Part shown: positions 6,735 to 14,638 of the stretch, one piece after another
Numbering within the stretch: position 1 is the first letter of the stretch
Layout of the letters: every line of letters begins with the position of its first letter
Origin: Clostridiaceae bacterium
GTDB taxonomy: Bacteria > Bacillota > Clostridia > Lachnospirales > Lachnospiraceae
Reading direction: 5' to 3'
Assembly (NCBI GenBank): GCA_021200535.1
Contig: JAJQGL010000092.1
Location: 1 to 64,000 of the forward strand
DNA length: 64,000 nt
Notes under the pieces: generated by a model
Databases searched by the model: none
What the model saw: the letters and a program-made list of their open reading frames with translations, nothing else
Told to the model about the DNA's origin: nothing
Made by a program: the position numbers and the translations under genes

Positions 6735-7358
6735 CTAAATCAATAGTTTATAATAAAAGCATGCAAGCTGGGTTCTGTCACGGAGGGAAAGCTTCATAAG
6801 TATATTGCTGATATAATTTCTGACAGTACCTTCCGAGAGATAAAGAGAGGCTGCGATTTCTTTATTATTAAGCCCGTCTGCAATTAATCTTACGATTTCA
6901 AATTCCTTATCTGAAAGTCCGATGGATGAGTGGTCGATGGAAGTTTTGCTCTGTATAAGGCTCGGTATTTTATCCATAATTTCATTTCCGAAAACTGTCT
7001 GACCGCTTTCTACTGCTTTTATTGCCGGAGCAACAGATTCGAAATCCTGCTTTAAAATATAACCCTTTGCACCGATATTTATCGCTTTTACTATATATTC
7101 ATCATCTGCAAATGTGGTTAAGAGCAAGATCTTTGCCTGCGGGAATTTTGAAATGATTTCTTTTGCGGCATCAAGACCGTTAAGATTGTCCATTCGTATG
7201 TCCATAAGCATTACATCGGGCATATGTTTTTCAAAAAGCCCGATCGCCTCCGCACCGCTGTGGCCTGTGGCGCATATCTCTAAATCACCGTCTGCTTCTA
7301 GTATAATTTTAAGGCTCTTTGATACAAAAATATCATCATCTATAATTATTATTTTCAA
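6735..7358 (-). CDS. NarL/FixJ-family response regulator
   Basis: A 207-residue regulator. Residues 1-120 are a receiver domain with the acidic pocket DDD (7-9), phospho-acceptor Asp53 (MLMDIR) and the TT/K switch residues (LLLTTF, ILKQD). Residues 145-207 are a LuxR-type helix-turn-helix (LSDKEFEIVRLIADGLNNKEIA, GTVRNYISNI). The TTG at 7358 is chosen as start: it lies one base after the kinase stop and GGGAGGAACAATAGG precedes it, so the two genes are translationally linked. The neighbouring kinase should phosphorylate it. The divergent ABC exporter at 8701 is its likely target by analogy with LnrJK-LnrLMN of B. subtilis. Confidence 0.9.
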   Translation of the reverse strand: MKIIIIDDDIFVSKSLKIILEADGDLEICATGHSGAEAIGLFEKHMPDVMLMDIRMDNLNGLDAAKEIISKFPQAKILLLTTFADDEYIVKAINIGAKGYILKQDFESVAPAIKAVESGQTVFGNEIMDKIPSLIQSKTSIDHSSIGLSDKEFEIVRLIADGLNNKEIAASLYLSEGTVRNYISNILMKLSLRDRTQLACFYYKLLI

Positions 7359-7359
7359 C

Positions 7360-8472
7360 CTATTGTTCCTCCCTGATGAATGGTATTGTTGCAAATATTT
7401 TGAATCCGCCATCGGTTGTTATTCGGATGGTTCCGGACAAAGCTGATATGCGTTCCTTTATATTGGTAAGCCCAATACCGTTGCTAACAGACGGTTTTAC
7501 GTCCGTTCCGTCATCCGAGATGATCAGCTGCAAAAATGCCGGATGCTCGCGAAATATTATTTGCATACTATGACCGTTGCTGTGACGTCTTGCATTTGTT
7601 AATGCTTCTTTTACTATTGCGATAACACTGTATTTTATGTCATGTGACAGATCTGCTTCCACGTCATATTCGAAATTTATCTTAAAAGAATCGTCCTCGT
7701 TTATAATTTCTTCGATGGCGGCTTTGGTATCAATGGCTTCATCATGCAGGTCATGTACGCTTTTCCTGATATTGTCCATTGCGGTATTTAATGTCGTATG
7801 CAGATCCTCCAAAGGCTTTTTTAAGTATTCTTCTTTATTGATTGTCTTAGCCGCGCCAGTTTGCAAAATCGAACGCGTTAAGAGATGCCCTACGTTGTCA
7901 TGTATTTCTCTGGCTATTCTGTTTCGCTCCTTTAGTGTTGCGGTGTAAATCATATTATCCTGATTGCTTTGCACAATTTTCAGGTTCTCTTTTGCAAGCA
8001 GGTCATTATAGGTTGAATCGTCTTGTAATGTCTTGATTTTTTCGGTGAGGCTTATATTGCTTTCCGTGATGTATGACAGCATGACGGATAACAGTATCAA
8101 TATACAAAATATAAAAAATGGAAAGCCATCGGTATTTATTAGCAATGCGATACTTCCGGCAAATGCTGCGGTCATATTTAATGCCCTTGGGTGCGTGAGC
8201 ATATCAAAACACAGCAAAGGAATAAAGAACGCCATTTCCGGCACAAATACGGAAATAATCAGATATATAAATATCAAACAGGAGCAAATGTTTTCGCAGG
8301 AAACAGAACCTTTTTTTATCCTGACGTCCTGATTTATCACAACATAGAGGGATGCAAAAACTACCGCGAGAAGTATGGCGGCGGTACTTCTGTATGTCGT
8401 AGAATATTCATTTATACATAATCCCGCACATGCAAGAAAAATAACAAATTTAGCACAGACAGTAACTAACAT
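7360..8472 (-). CDS. Sensor histidine kinase (HisKA_3/NarX-like)
   Basis: About 370 residues. Roughly five to six hydrophobic segments in the first 140 residues form a membrane sensor with little extracytoplasmic sequence. A coiled linker follows, then the HisKA_3 phosphorylation helix (KERNRIAREIHDNVGHLL, His acceptor in EIHDNVGH) and a HATPase_c domain (KEALTNARRHS; the G boxes DDGTD and NGIGLTNIKER). ATG 8472 is preferred over the one at 8484 because GAGG lies 5 nt before it. The small sensor resembles intramembrane-sensing kinases that respond to membrane-active antibiotics. It is co-transcribed with the regulator downstream. Confidence 0.88.
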   Translation of the reverse strand: MLVTVCAKFVIFLACAGLCINEYSTTYRSTAAILLAVVFASLYVVINQDVRIKKGSVSCENICSCLIFIYLIISVFVPEMAFFIPLLCFDMLTHPRALNMTAAFAGSIALLINTDGFPFFIFCILILLSVMLSYITESNISLTEKIKTLQDDSTYNDLLAKENLKIVQSNQDNMIYTATLKERNRIAREIHDNVGHLLTRSILQTGAAKTINKEEYLKKPLEDLHTTLNTAMDNIRKSVHDLHDEAIDTKAAIEEIINEDDSFKINFEYDVEADLSHDIKYSVIAIVKEALTNARRHSNGHSMQIIFREHPAFLQLIISDDGTDVKPSVSNGIGLTNIKERISALSGTIRITTDGGFKIFATIPFIREEQ

Positions 8473-8527
8473 AAAAATCCTCATTTCAGGGCATGGCCGC
8501 CGTTTGTTTGTAATCCATGTTTCATTT

Positions 8528-8556
8528 ATTGTAGCTTATAAAATGACATTGAACAA
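8528..8556 (-). promoter_or_regulatory. Promoter of the kinase-regulator pair
   Basis: On the minus strand, TTGTTC (8556-8551), a 17-bp spacer and TACAAT (8533-8528), about 56 bp before the kinase start. Confidence 0.55.
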
Positions 8557-8609
8557 GAGGTTAAGTTTGAAAGTTACAAATGTCACATTTAAAACCTGAT
8601 TCCAGGCAC

Positions 8610-8638
8610 TTAAAATAAAAAACGGGCTTTGGTATTAT
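8610..8638 (+). promoter_or_regulatory. Weak promoter of the ABC exporter operon
   Basis: A TATTAT at 8633-8638 lies 17 bp after a poor -35 (TTAAAA, 8610-8615). A weak -35 fits a promoter that needs the divergently encoded response regulator. No clear regulator box was identified. Confidence 0.4.
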
Positions 8639-8700
8639 AAAACTACCGTAACCATGAAGGTACTAAACAGTTGCAAAACATCAAAAATCAGGAGGAGAAC

Positions 8701-9639
8701 ATGGGCAATACGATAGAGGTAAAAAATCTGGTGAAAAGATATAAGGATTTTGTGGCACTTGACCATTTCAGTATGGAGGTTAAAGAAGGAGAGATTTTCG
8801 GCTTGCTTGGACCAAACGGCAGCGGCAAAACCACAACGATTAACTGCATTTTATCGCTGCTGGAGTTTGATAAGGGTGAGATAAAGGTATTTGGCAGGGA
8901 AATGAAGCCGTCAAGCTATGACATAAAAAAAGATATCGGTGTTGTCATGCAAAATGTAGCGGTATTTGACGAAATGACGGTGTATGAAAATGTCGATTAT
9001 TTTTGCGGATTATATGTTAAGGATAAGACAATAAGAAAAAATTACGTGGAGGAAGCAATCGAATTTGTGGGGCTTTCTGATTATAAGAAATTTCTTCCGA
9101 AAAAGCTGTCGGGAGGATTGTTAAGACGCCTGAATATTGCGTGCGGAATCGCGCATAAGCCGAAGCTTATCTTTTTTGACGAGCCGACGGTAGCGGTTGA
9201 CCCGCAAAGCCGAAATAAAATCCTTGAAGGAATCGTGAAGCTGAATGAGGAGGGTGCAACGATTGTTTATACCTCGCATTATATGGAGGAGGTTGAGCAG
9301 ATTTGCACGCGGATTCTTATTATGGATAACGGCAGGCAGGTTGCGCTCGGTACAAAGAGCGAGCTGAAAAAGATGATTAAAAAGACGGAGACGATATCGG
9401 CTGAGCTTCCGGAGCTTAAAAGCAGCGATTTGGAAAATTTGAAAAAGCTTCCGCATGTGTACGAGACATCCTATACGGATGGGGAGCTAAAGCTCATGTA
9501 TTCGGGAGGGAATCATAATCTGGTAAGGGTTATGGAATACCTAAAGGATCATAATATCATGTTTGGCAGGGTTTACACGGAGAGTCCTACCTTAAATGAT
9601 ATCTTCCTTGAAATTACCGGAAAGACATTAAGGGATTAG
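8701..9639 (+). CDS. ABC transporter ATP-binding protein (exporter, LnrL-like)
   Basis: 312 residues from ATG 8701, preceded by AGGAGGAGAAC. It has Walker A GPNGSGKT (37-44), a signature loop LSGGLLRRLNIA (LSGGQ variant), Walker B IFFDEPT and the H-loop in YTSHYMEE. The D-loop reads VAVDP where most relatives have GLDP. A C-terminal extension of about 90 residues is typical of DrrA/CcmA-type exporters. It energises export through the two membrane proteins encoded directly downstream. By locus layout (NarL-type sensor pair next to one ATPase and two permeases) it resembles the linearmycin resistance transporter of B. subtilis; the substrate here is not known. Confidence 0.88.
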   Translation: MGNTIEVKNLVKRYKDFVALDHFSMEVKEGEIFGLLGPNGSGKTTTINCILSLLEFDKGEIKVFGREMKPSSYDIKKDIGVVMQNVAVFDEMTVYENVDYFCGLYVKDKTIRKNYVEEAIEFVGLSDYKKFLPKKLSGGLLRRLNIACGIAHKPKLIFFDEPTVAVDPQSRNKILEGIVKLNEEGATIVYTSHYMEEVEQICTRILIMDNGRQVALGTKSELKKMIKKTETISAELPELKSSDLENLKKLPHVYETSYTDGELKLMYSGGNHNLVRVMEYLKDHNIMFGRVYTESPTLNDIFLEITGKTLRD

Positions 9640-9642
9640 GGG

Positions 9643-10779
9643 GTGAGTTTTGTGTTCTGGCATAATTTTAAATATTCGGTTAAGTGTATATTAAGAGAAA
9701 AAACAACGCTTTTTTGGACGCTTATTTTTCCTCTGGCACTTTTTACATTTGAATATCTCTCCTTTGGAAATTTGATGGAGTCTGATGAGATTTTTTCTAA
9801 AATACCGGTGGCGGTTGTGAGGGAGGACGAAAGTGATACGGCACTTTATGAAACTCTGATGGCGCTATCCGAGCAAGGCGATAATCAGGTTTTAGATGCG
9901 GAGGTTATGGATGAAGAAGAGGCTTTGGAATCTCTTAAAAATGAGGATATTTCAGGAATTATATATACTGCGGATGCAAGTCTCACAGTTCTTGAAAGCG
10001 ATGTGTATTCATCGATAATTAAAAGTATTTTAGACCAGTATTTGCAGATACGTGGCATTTACAAAAGTGTTGCCGAAAAGGACGTGATGATGGCAGCCGA
10101 AATCGTAAGCGGGCTTATGACGGATGAGCTTTATTATACGGAAGTGTCCACTTCCGATGGCTGTCAGAATGAGTATTATAATTTCTTTTATGCGGTATTT
10201 GCTATGAGCTGTTTATTTTCTTCGCTTGCGGCAATAGAAAGGTTCAGCCGCCTTCAGGCAAATGCCAGTGCCCTCGGTATGAGAAGAAGTATTTCTCCGA
10301 ACACAAAGCTTGTGTCGGTGATTTCCGAGTACATGGCTATTCTTATGATACAGTTTTTGATTGAATTGATTACCCTTGGTTATATGATGTTATTCGGAAT
10401 AGACTTTGGAAATCAGTATCCGGCGATTATTTTAACGCTGTTTATAGGATGTAACATCGGTATCAGCATCGGAATGTTAATATCTGCATTAAAGTGTGGC
10501 GAAGGTACAAAAACAGGCATTACCTGCGGTATCAATATGCTGTGTTCGGTTATGGCAGATTTGTGTGCAAACGGTATTAAATATTTTATCGAGTGCCATG
10601 CGCCGATTATTAACAGGATTAATCCGGCAGCACTGATAACGGATTGCTTCTATGCGCTAAATGTATACGATACCTACGACAGATTTTTCAGGAATATCAT
10701 CACAATGGGTATTATGTCGGTCGTACTTGTTGCGATTGGTATTTTGATTTTGAGGAGGAATAAGTATGCAAGTGTTTAA
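9643..10779 (+). CDS. ABC-2 type permease (first subunit)
   Basis: 378 residues starting at GTG 9643, 3 bp after the ATPase stop and preceded by AGGGGG. One transmembrane helix near residue 20 is followed by a large extracytoplasmic segment of about 150 residues. A block of five to six helices follows from about 180, the ABC2_membrane_3 layout. The SRLQANASALGMRRS segment between helices is the usual coupling region. It ends 14 bp inside the next gene. It forms the channel with the following protein and the ATPase. Confidence 0.82.
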   Translation: MSFVFWHNFKYSVKCILREKTTLFWTLIFPLALFTFEYLSFGNLMESDEIFSKIPVAVVREDESDTALYETLMALSEQGDNQVLDAEVMDEEEALESLKNEDISGIIYTADASLTVLESDVYSSIIKSILDQYLQIRGIYKSVAEKDVMMAAEIVSGLMTDELYYTEVSTSDGCQNEYYNFFYAVFAMSCLFSSLAAIERFSRLQANASALGMRRSISPNTKLVSVISEYMAILMIQFLIELITLGYMMLFGIDFGNQYPAIILTLFIGCNIGISIGMLISALKCGEGTKTGITCGINMLCSVMADLCANGIKYFIECHAPIINRINPAALITDCFYALNVYDTYDRFFRNIITMGIMSVVLVAIGILILRRNKYASV

Positions 10780-11920
10780 ATCCTATATGAAGGTCCTTGG
10801 GAAAAATAAAGGCAATTTCATTTTATACTGCGGGATATTTATGACGATTATGATTATAATTTTTGCCATTTCTTCAAACAACGGCAGCGCTGCATCTTAC
10901 ACGGATGTGAAATGCAGCATTGCAATATTTGATTATGACAACAGCGATGCAAGCCATGCATTAACCGATTTTATTTCGGAAAATAATAATGTGAAGGAGC
11001 TTACCGGTTCTGATATGGAGGATATCCAGGACGGACTTTACATTCGCTATATCGACTGCGCGGTGATTATAAAAGAGAAATATTCCGAAAATCTCGCATC
11101 CGGAAATATAAATCAATATATTGAAATATGCGCCGTGGAAGACCGTAATATGGTAACTCTTTTTGAGATGTCGTTAAATTCTTATCTGTCATATTTGACG
11201 GCATATGTAAATGCTGGATATGATGAAAATGAGGCATATGCAAAAACGGTGGATACCATATCAACAAATGCGGATGTAGCGGTGCTTCAGGCAAGCGTAT
11301 TCGAAGCTGATAAGTTAAACATATTTTTTACCTACATCGGATACGTCTTTGTGGTTCTTACGATTACAGGCGTTTCCCCGATATTGATTGTATTTAACAG
11401 GAAGGAACTGCGGGACAGGATTTCGTGCTCCTCGTACAAATACACCAACATAACAAAGGAAATATTCCTTGGAACATTTGTAACGGGAGTAATTCTTTGC
11501 CTTGTATTTACGCTACTTGCCTTTGCTTTATTAAGGGGAGAGCTGCTTGACGCAAATGCTCCTGTTTTACTGTTAAATATGTGCTGTTATATGGTGGTTT
11601 CGGTTTCCATCGCATTTCTGGTGAGCAAGATTACAAATAAAAAAGAGGTCTTGAGTTTTATCGGAAATATTGCATCGCTTGGGATGGCATTTATGTCGGG
11701 GATTTTCGTGTCGGTGGAGTTTTTGGGAAAGGGCGTTGTGGCTGCGGCGCATTTCCTGCCCTCGTACTGGTATGCAAGAGGGGTTCGCGAGATAATCGGA
11801 ACATCTTCACAGGTTTCAAAGGATGCGTGGCTTTGCATGGGGATGGAGCTTTTATTTGCAGCGGCAATCGTAACTGTGGCGGTGGTTGTCGATAGGACAA
11901 ATGTTTTGCGGAAAGCATAG
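10766..11920 (+). CDS. ABC-2 type permease (second subunit)
   Basis: 384 residues. ATG 10766 overlaps the previous gene by 14 bp, with GAGGAGGAATAAGT as ribosome binding site. The topology matches its partner: one N-terminal helix (about 15-35), a long outer domain to about residue 190, then six helices (for example VFVVLTITGVSPILIVF and VSVSIAFLVSKI). It is the second half of a heterodimeric exporter channel. The last 50 codons are transcribed against by the minus-strand MerR-type promoter at 11973-12003, if that promoter fires. Confidence 0.82.
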   Translation: MQVFKSYMKVLGKNKGNFILYCGIFMTIMIIIFAISSNNGSAASYTDVKCSIAIFDYDNSDASHALTDFISENNNVKELTGSDMEDIQDGLYIRYIDCAVIIKEKYSENLASGNINQYIEICAVEDRNMVTLFEMSLNSYLSYLTAYVNAGYDENEAYAKTVDTISTNADVAVLQASVFEADKLNIFFTYIGYVFVVLTITGVSPILIVFNRKELRDRISCSSYKYTNITKEIFLGTFVTGVILCLVFTLLAFALLRGELLDANAPVLLLNMCCYMVVSVSIAFLVSKITNKKEVLSFIGNIASLGMAFMSGIFVSVEFLGKGVVAAAHFLPSYWYARGVREIIGTSSQVSKDAWLCMGMELLFAAAIVTVAVVVDRTNVLRKA

Positions 11921-11942
11921 ATTTGAAAGCGCCAAAATCAAT

Positions 11943-11971
11943 TTGATACTTCGGATTTTTTGTGATATTAT
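11943..11971 (+). promoter_or_regulatory. Promoter of the MerR-family gene
   Basis: TTGATA (11943-11948), a 17-bp spacer and TATTAT (11966-11971). The predicted transcription start falls at the edge of the palindrome 11981-12000, so the regulator can block its own synthesis. Confidence 0.6.
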
Positions 11972-11972
11972 T

Positions 11973-12003
11973 ATTGTAATACCTAAACCTGACTTTAGGT
12001 CAA
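11973..12003 (-). promoter_or_regulatory. MerR-type promoter with operator in its 19-bp spacer, facing left
   Basis: On the minus strand, TTGACC (12003-11998) and TACAAT (11978-11973) are separated by 19 bp. The spacer is filled by the palindrome ACCTAAA-n6-TTTAGGT (11981-12000). An overlong 19-bp spacer carrying a dyad is the hallmark of MerR-activated promoters. It points away from merR into the back of the ABC operon, not into any gene on its own strand. Confidence 0.7.
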
Positions 12004-12047
12004 CAACTTTTTTGCAAATTTTTTGTGAACGGGAGGTCATAAGTGCT

Positions 12048-12479
12048 ATGTATACAATCGGACAGGTATCAGAAATGTTTGGGCTGCCCATTTCAACCCT
12101 TCGTTATTATGACAAGGAGGGATTATTTCCCGGCATGGAACGGATATCCGGCATAAGGAAGTTCGGGGACACAGAAATCGAAGCCCTGCGCGTGATTGAA
12201 TGCCTGAAAAAATCCGGTCTGGAAATAAAAGATATCAAACAGTTTATGGATTGGTGCGGACAGGGGAATACAACCTATCCGCAGCGCAAAGAATTGTTTG
12301 AAAAGCAGATTGAAACTGTTGAAGCGGAAATGAAACGTATGAACCGTGTTTTGGATTTACTTAAATACAAGCGCTGGTATTACGAGCAGGCCATTGCGGA
12401 TGGCAGCGAGGACAGGCTAAAGGCAATGAAGCCGGAAGAAATCCGAACCATATATGAAAATGCGGCGCTCCCGGACTGA
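12048..12479 (+). CDS. MerR-family transcriptional regulator
   Basis: 143 residues from ATG 12048, after GGGAGGTCATAAGTGCT. The N-terminal winged helix is clear (YTIGQVSEMFGLPISTLRYYDKEGL, then GIRKFGDTEIEALRVIECLK), followed by a dimerisation coiled coil (residues about 85-120). The effector part is only a short tail with no metal-binding Cys pair; a single Cys89 (DWCGQGN) resembles the AdhR/aldehyde-sensing branch. It should bind the palindrome at 11981-12000. The gene it would normally activate is not present on the other side; the nearest leftward sequence is antisense to the ABC permease. Confidence 0.87.
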   Translation: MYTIGQVSEMFGLPISTLRYYDKEGLFPGMERISGIRKFGDTEIEALRVIECLKKSGLEIKDIKQFMDWCGQGNTTYPQRKELFEKQIETVEAEMKRMNRVLDLLKYKRWYYEQAIADGSEDRLKAMKPEEIRTIYENAALPD

Positions 12480-12609
12480 TGCAGGGCAGCTCTGTCTGCT
12501 GATGGTGGTTTGAAAGCATTCTTTGATTTTATTGGTATTCCAAATCAGAAATACGGGGGATGCCGCAATAAACTATTATTGCCCGGAAACGGGGATTGAA
12601 AGGATTGAT

Positions 12610-12978
12610 ATGAAACGAAATGATATAATACTGATCGCATCCGTTCTTTTCATTGCGATTTTGTCCTTTGGACTTTATCTGGCTGCTCACAGTGAGCCGG
12701 GTGCATTTGTGCGCGTTGTGGTCGACGGAGAGGAACAGGCTGTGCTTCCGCTCAACGAAGATACCACCTATGAAATCGAAACCGACAGCGGAGTTAATCT
12801 GCTCGAGATAAGCGACGGCGCCGCCCGGATCAAAGAGGCTGACTGCCCCGATAAGCTCTGTGTCCATCAGAAAAAGATTCAAAAACAGGGCGAATCGCTC
12901 GTTTGCCTCCCCCACAAAGTCATCGTTTCTGTAATCTCCGATGAAGAAGAGGATGGCATTGACGCGATCGCCCAGTGA
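12610..12978 (+). CDS. NusG domain II-containing membrane-anchored protein
   Basis: 122 residues from ATG 12610 (AAAGGATTGAT upstream). An N-terminal membrane anchor (about residues 5-25, IILIASVLFIAILSFGLYLA) is followed by a small extracytoplasmic NusG_II/DUF1312 domain of about 85 residues with the conserved CPDKLCVHQ pair of cysteines and CLPHKV. In Firmicutes such genes often sit beside the Gx/ECF-type transporter and ApbE-like genes of redox or isoprenoid pathways; none is adjacent here. The function is unresolved. Confidence 0.8.
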   Translation: MKRNDIILIASVLFIAILSFGLYLAAHSEPGAFVRVVVDGEEQAVLPLNEDTTYEIETDSGVNLLEISDGAARIKEADCPDKLCVHQKKIQKQGESLVCLPHKVIVSVISDEEEDGIDAIAQ

Positions 12979-12998
12979 ATAAATTTTCACTTACTGTA

Positions 12999-14276
12999 TT
13001 AACAATAAAAATTAAACAACAGTCCGCTGTAAAAAGAAGAAATATAGGAATACCCCTTTGGCGGTTTTGAATAATCCGGATAATTAACAATCTTTTTATC
13101 CACGTATTCCATTGGGTTAATTTTAACGGCATCCATTTTTGCATACAGGCGGTTTGAAAATGCGGATTCTTTTCCAAACAGCTTCTGCATGTCTCCGTCT
13201 TCTATTGCCTGATCGGCAAGCGATTCATCCAATGTCATATAGCCATTCTGGTCAAACGAAATACCACAGGCTTCCATTTCATTTCTGTAAGGCTTTGTCA
13301 GGCCATTCATTTCATGCAGCAGCTTTGCCGGTACATCTGTCGAACGCTCAAAGGTGATATTATGGCCAATCAATTCATTGTAGTTGTTGATAAACCCCTT
13401 CACGCTCTTCATTATGGTATCCGTGTCCGGGTGATAATCAACTGTTGCTTCATCCTGCGAGATCTGCAGCAGCGAAATCTTTACTGCCCTTCCCAATGTA
13501 AATTCATTGTTTAAGGATGATTTTTCCGTACCATTCAGATCAAAAACTGCACTCTTCGGCATGGTTGCCACATGATCAAGACCATAGTAGTTTACAATGC
13601 CGCGTCCTGCTGAATCAAAATTCCTGTCCTCAAAGGTAAACGTTTCCCCTCCATTCGGCGTTCCTACCGTCTGGGATTCCAGGCGCATCTGTATCTTGCC
13701 CCTGTCCTGTGAAATCGCCTTAGCGTCAATACCGATCTTTGCCTTGGATATAAAATCCGCAAGTCCCTGTATCACTTCTCTGTGATTTGCATCTTTTCTT
13801 ATATTGTACTGAAAATCATAGCCAACGTCGTTGACAGTAACCCGGAACTGATAACTGCCTGCATCCAGGCCTTTTCCGGTTTCATAATATTCTTTACCCA
13901 AATTTACCTGAGAATTTGCCAGCTGTTTTACCTGAATCGAAAATGCACTTGGCAGATGTTCCGCATCAGAGTCGATTAGTTCAGCCCCTACGCACTCCGG
14001 ATCAGAGGACCTTGCCTTGATTTTTGAAAAAAGGCAGTCTTCGGAATCATCAGAAAGAACCTGAAGTGATTCATTGATTTTCATAGAAGCTTCTTTTGCC
14101 CCCAAAACAAAGGATTGTCTGGCATCTGTGAAGTTTAGCAAATACACCGGCGAAGACTGTGTCATCTTACGAATCCGCTTTACAACAGAGCGAAGCTCAG
14201 ATGTGTCATGAACAGCCGTTGTCGTATATTTTGGTTCAAATGTAGATATTAAATTATTATAAACACCTGTATTCAT
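12999..14276 (-). CDS. FliD-like (flagellar hook-associated protein 2) orphan
   Basis: 425 residues from ATG 14276, with GGAGAGGTCGCT upstream; an earlier start at 14321 lacks a site. The C-terminal half matches the FliD_C region (MKSVKGFINNYNELIG, LLHEMNGLTKPYRNEMEACGI, GYMTLDESLADQAI), and the protein ends YSSF-x-SGLLFNFYC in FliD fashion. The middle has the typical flagellin-like beta domain (SAFSIQVKQLANSQVNLG). FliD caps the growing flagellar filament and folds flagellin, but the protein is shorter than usual FliD and no other flagellar gene is in the window. It could be a diverged paralogue serving another surface structure. Confident as to family, unsure as to role. Confidence 0.75.
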   Translation of the reverse strand: MNTGVYNNLISTFEPKYTTTAVHDTSELRSVVKRIRKMTQSSPVYLLNFTDARQSFVLGAKEASMKINESLQVLSDDSEDCLFSKIKARSSDPECVGAELIDSDAEHLPSAFSIQVKQLANSQVNLGKEYYETGKGLDAGSYQFRVTVNDVGYDFQYNIRKDANHREVIQGLADFISKAKIGIDAKAISQDRGKIQMRLESQTVGTPNGGETFTFEDRNFDSAGRGIVNYYGLDHVATMPKSAVFDLNGTEKSSLNNEFTLGRAVKISLLQISQDEATVDYHPDTDTIMKSVKGFINNYNELIGHNITFERSTDVPAKLLHEMNGLTKPYRNEMEACGISFDQNGYMTLDESLADQAIEDGDMQKLFGKESAFSNRLYAKMDAVKINPMEYVDKKIVNYPDYSKPPKGYSYISSFYSGLLFNFYC

Positions 14277-14368
14277 AGCGACCTCTCCTCTCCCTGGAAT
14301 TTGCCGAAACTGGCTGCTCATGGAATCCGTTCCAATCTAATACAGTCAATTTAATGATAGTTATGTTT

Positions 14369-14397
14369 ATAATAGCACAATCTCTTTGTTTTGTCGA
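14369..14397 (-). promoter_or_regulatory. Promoter of the FliD-like gene
   Basis: On the minus strand, TCGACA (14397-14392), a 17-bp spacer and TATTAT (14374-14369). This is a sigma-A type; no sigma-28 (TAAA...GCCGATAA) motif was seen. Confidence 0.5.
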
Positions 14398-14484
14398 CTT
14401 TATTCACGAAATTTTTTAAAAATTTTTAAAAAATCTTAAAAACGTCTGAAACATTAAAAACTTTCAAAAGGCTTTAAAAAGAGA

Positions 14485-14502
14485 AACGTTTCGCGAAATG
14501 TT
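14485..14502. promoter_or_regulatory. LacI-type palindrome
   Basis: AACGTTTCGCGAAATGTT is an 18-bp palindrome with central CG and one mismatch; the inner TTTCGCGAAA is perfect. It lies 30 bp upstream of the -35 of the aldolase gene. The form fits LacI/GalR-family operators, but the regulator is unknown. Confidence 0.45.
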
Positions 14503-14531
14503 CAGGAGGTGTGACCGGACGTTTCCCGCAC

Positions 14532-14560
14532 TTGCATTCTGTAATAGAGTTTAGTATAAT
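14532..14560 (+). promoter_or_regulatory. Promoter of the aldolase-like gene
   Basis: TTGCAT (14532-14537), a 17-bp spacer and TATAAT (14555-14560). The remaining bases of the 14322-14638 gap hold this, the palindrome above and the divergent FliD-like promoter. Confidence 0.65.
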
Positions 14561-14638
14561 TAAAATATTGTGTATTTACAAAAACAGATATTCTGTTTGC
14601 ACTGAAAATACAGTTTATCGAATAGGAGGAAAGGAAAA

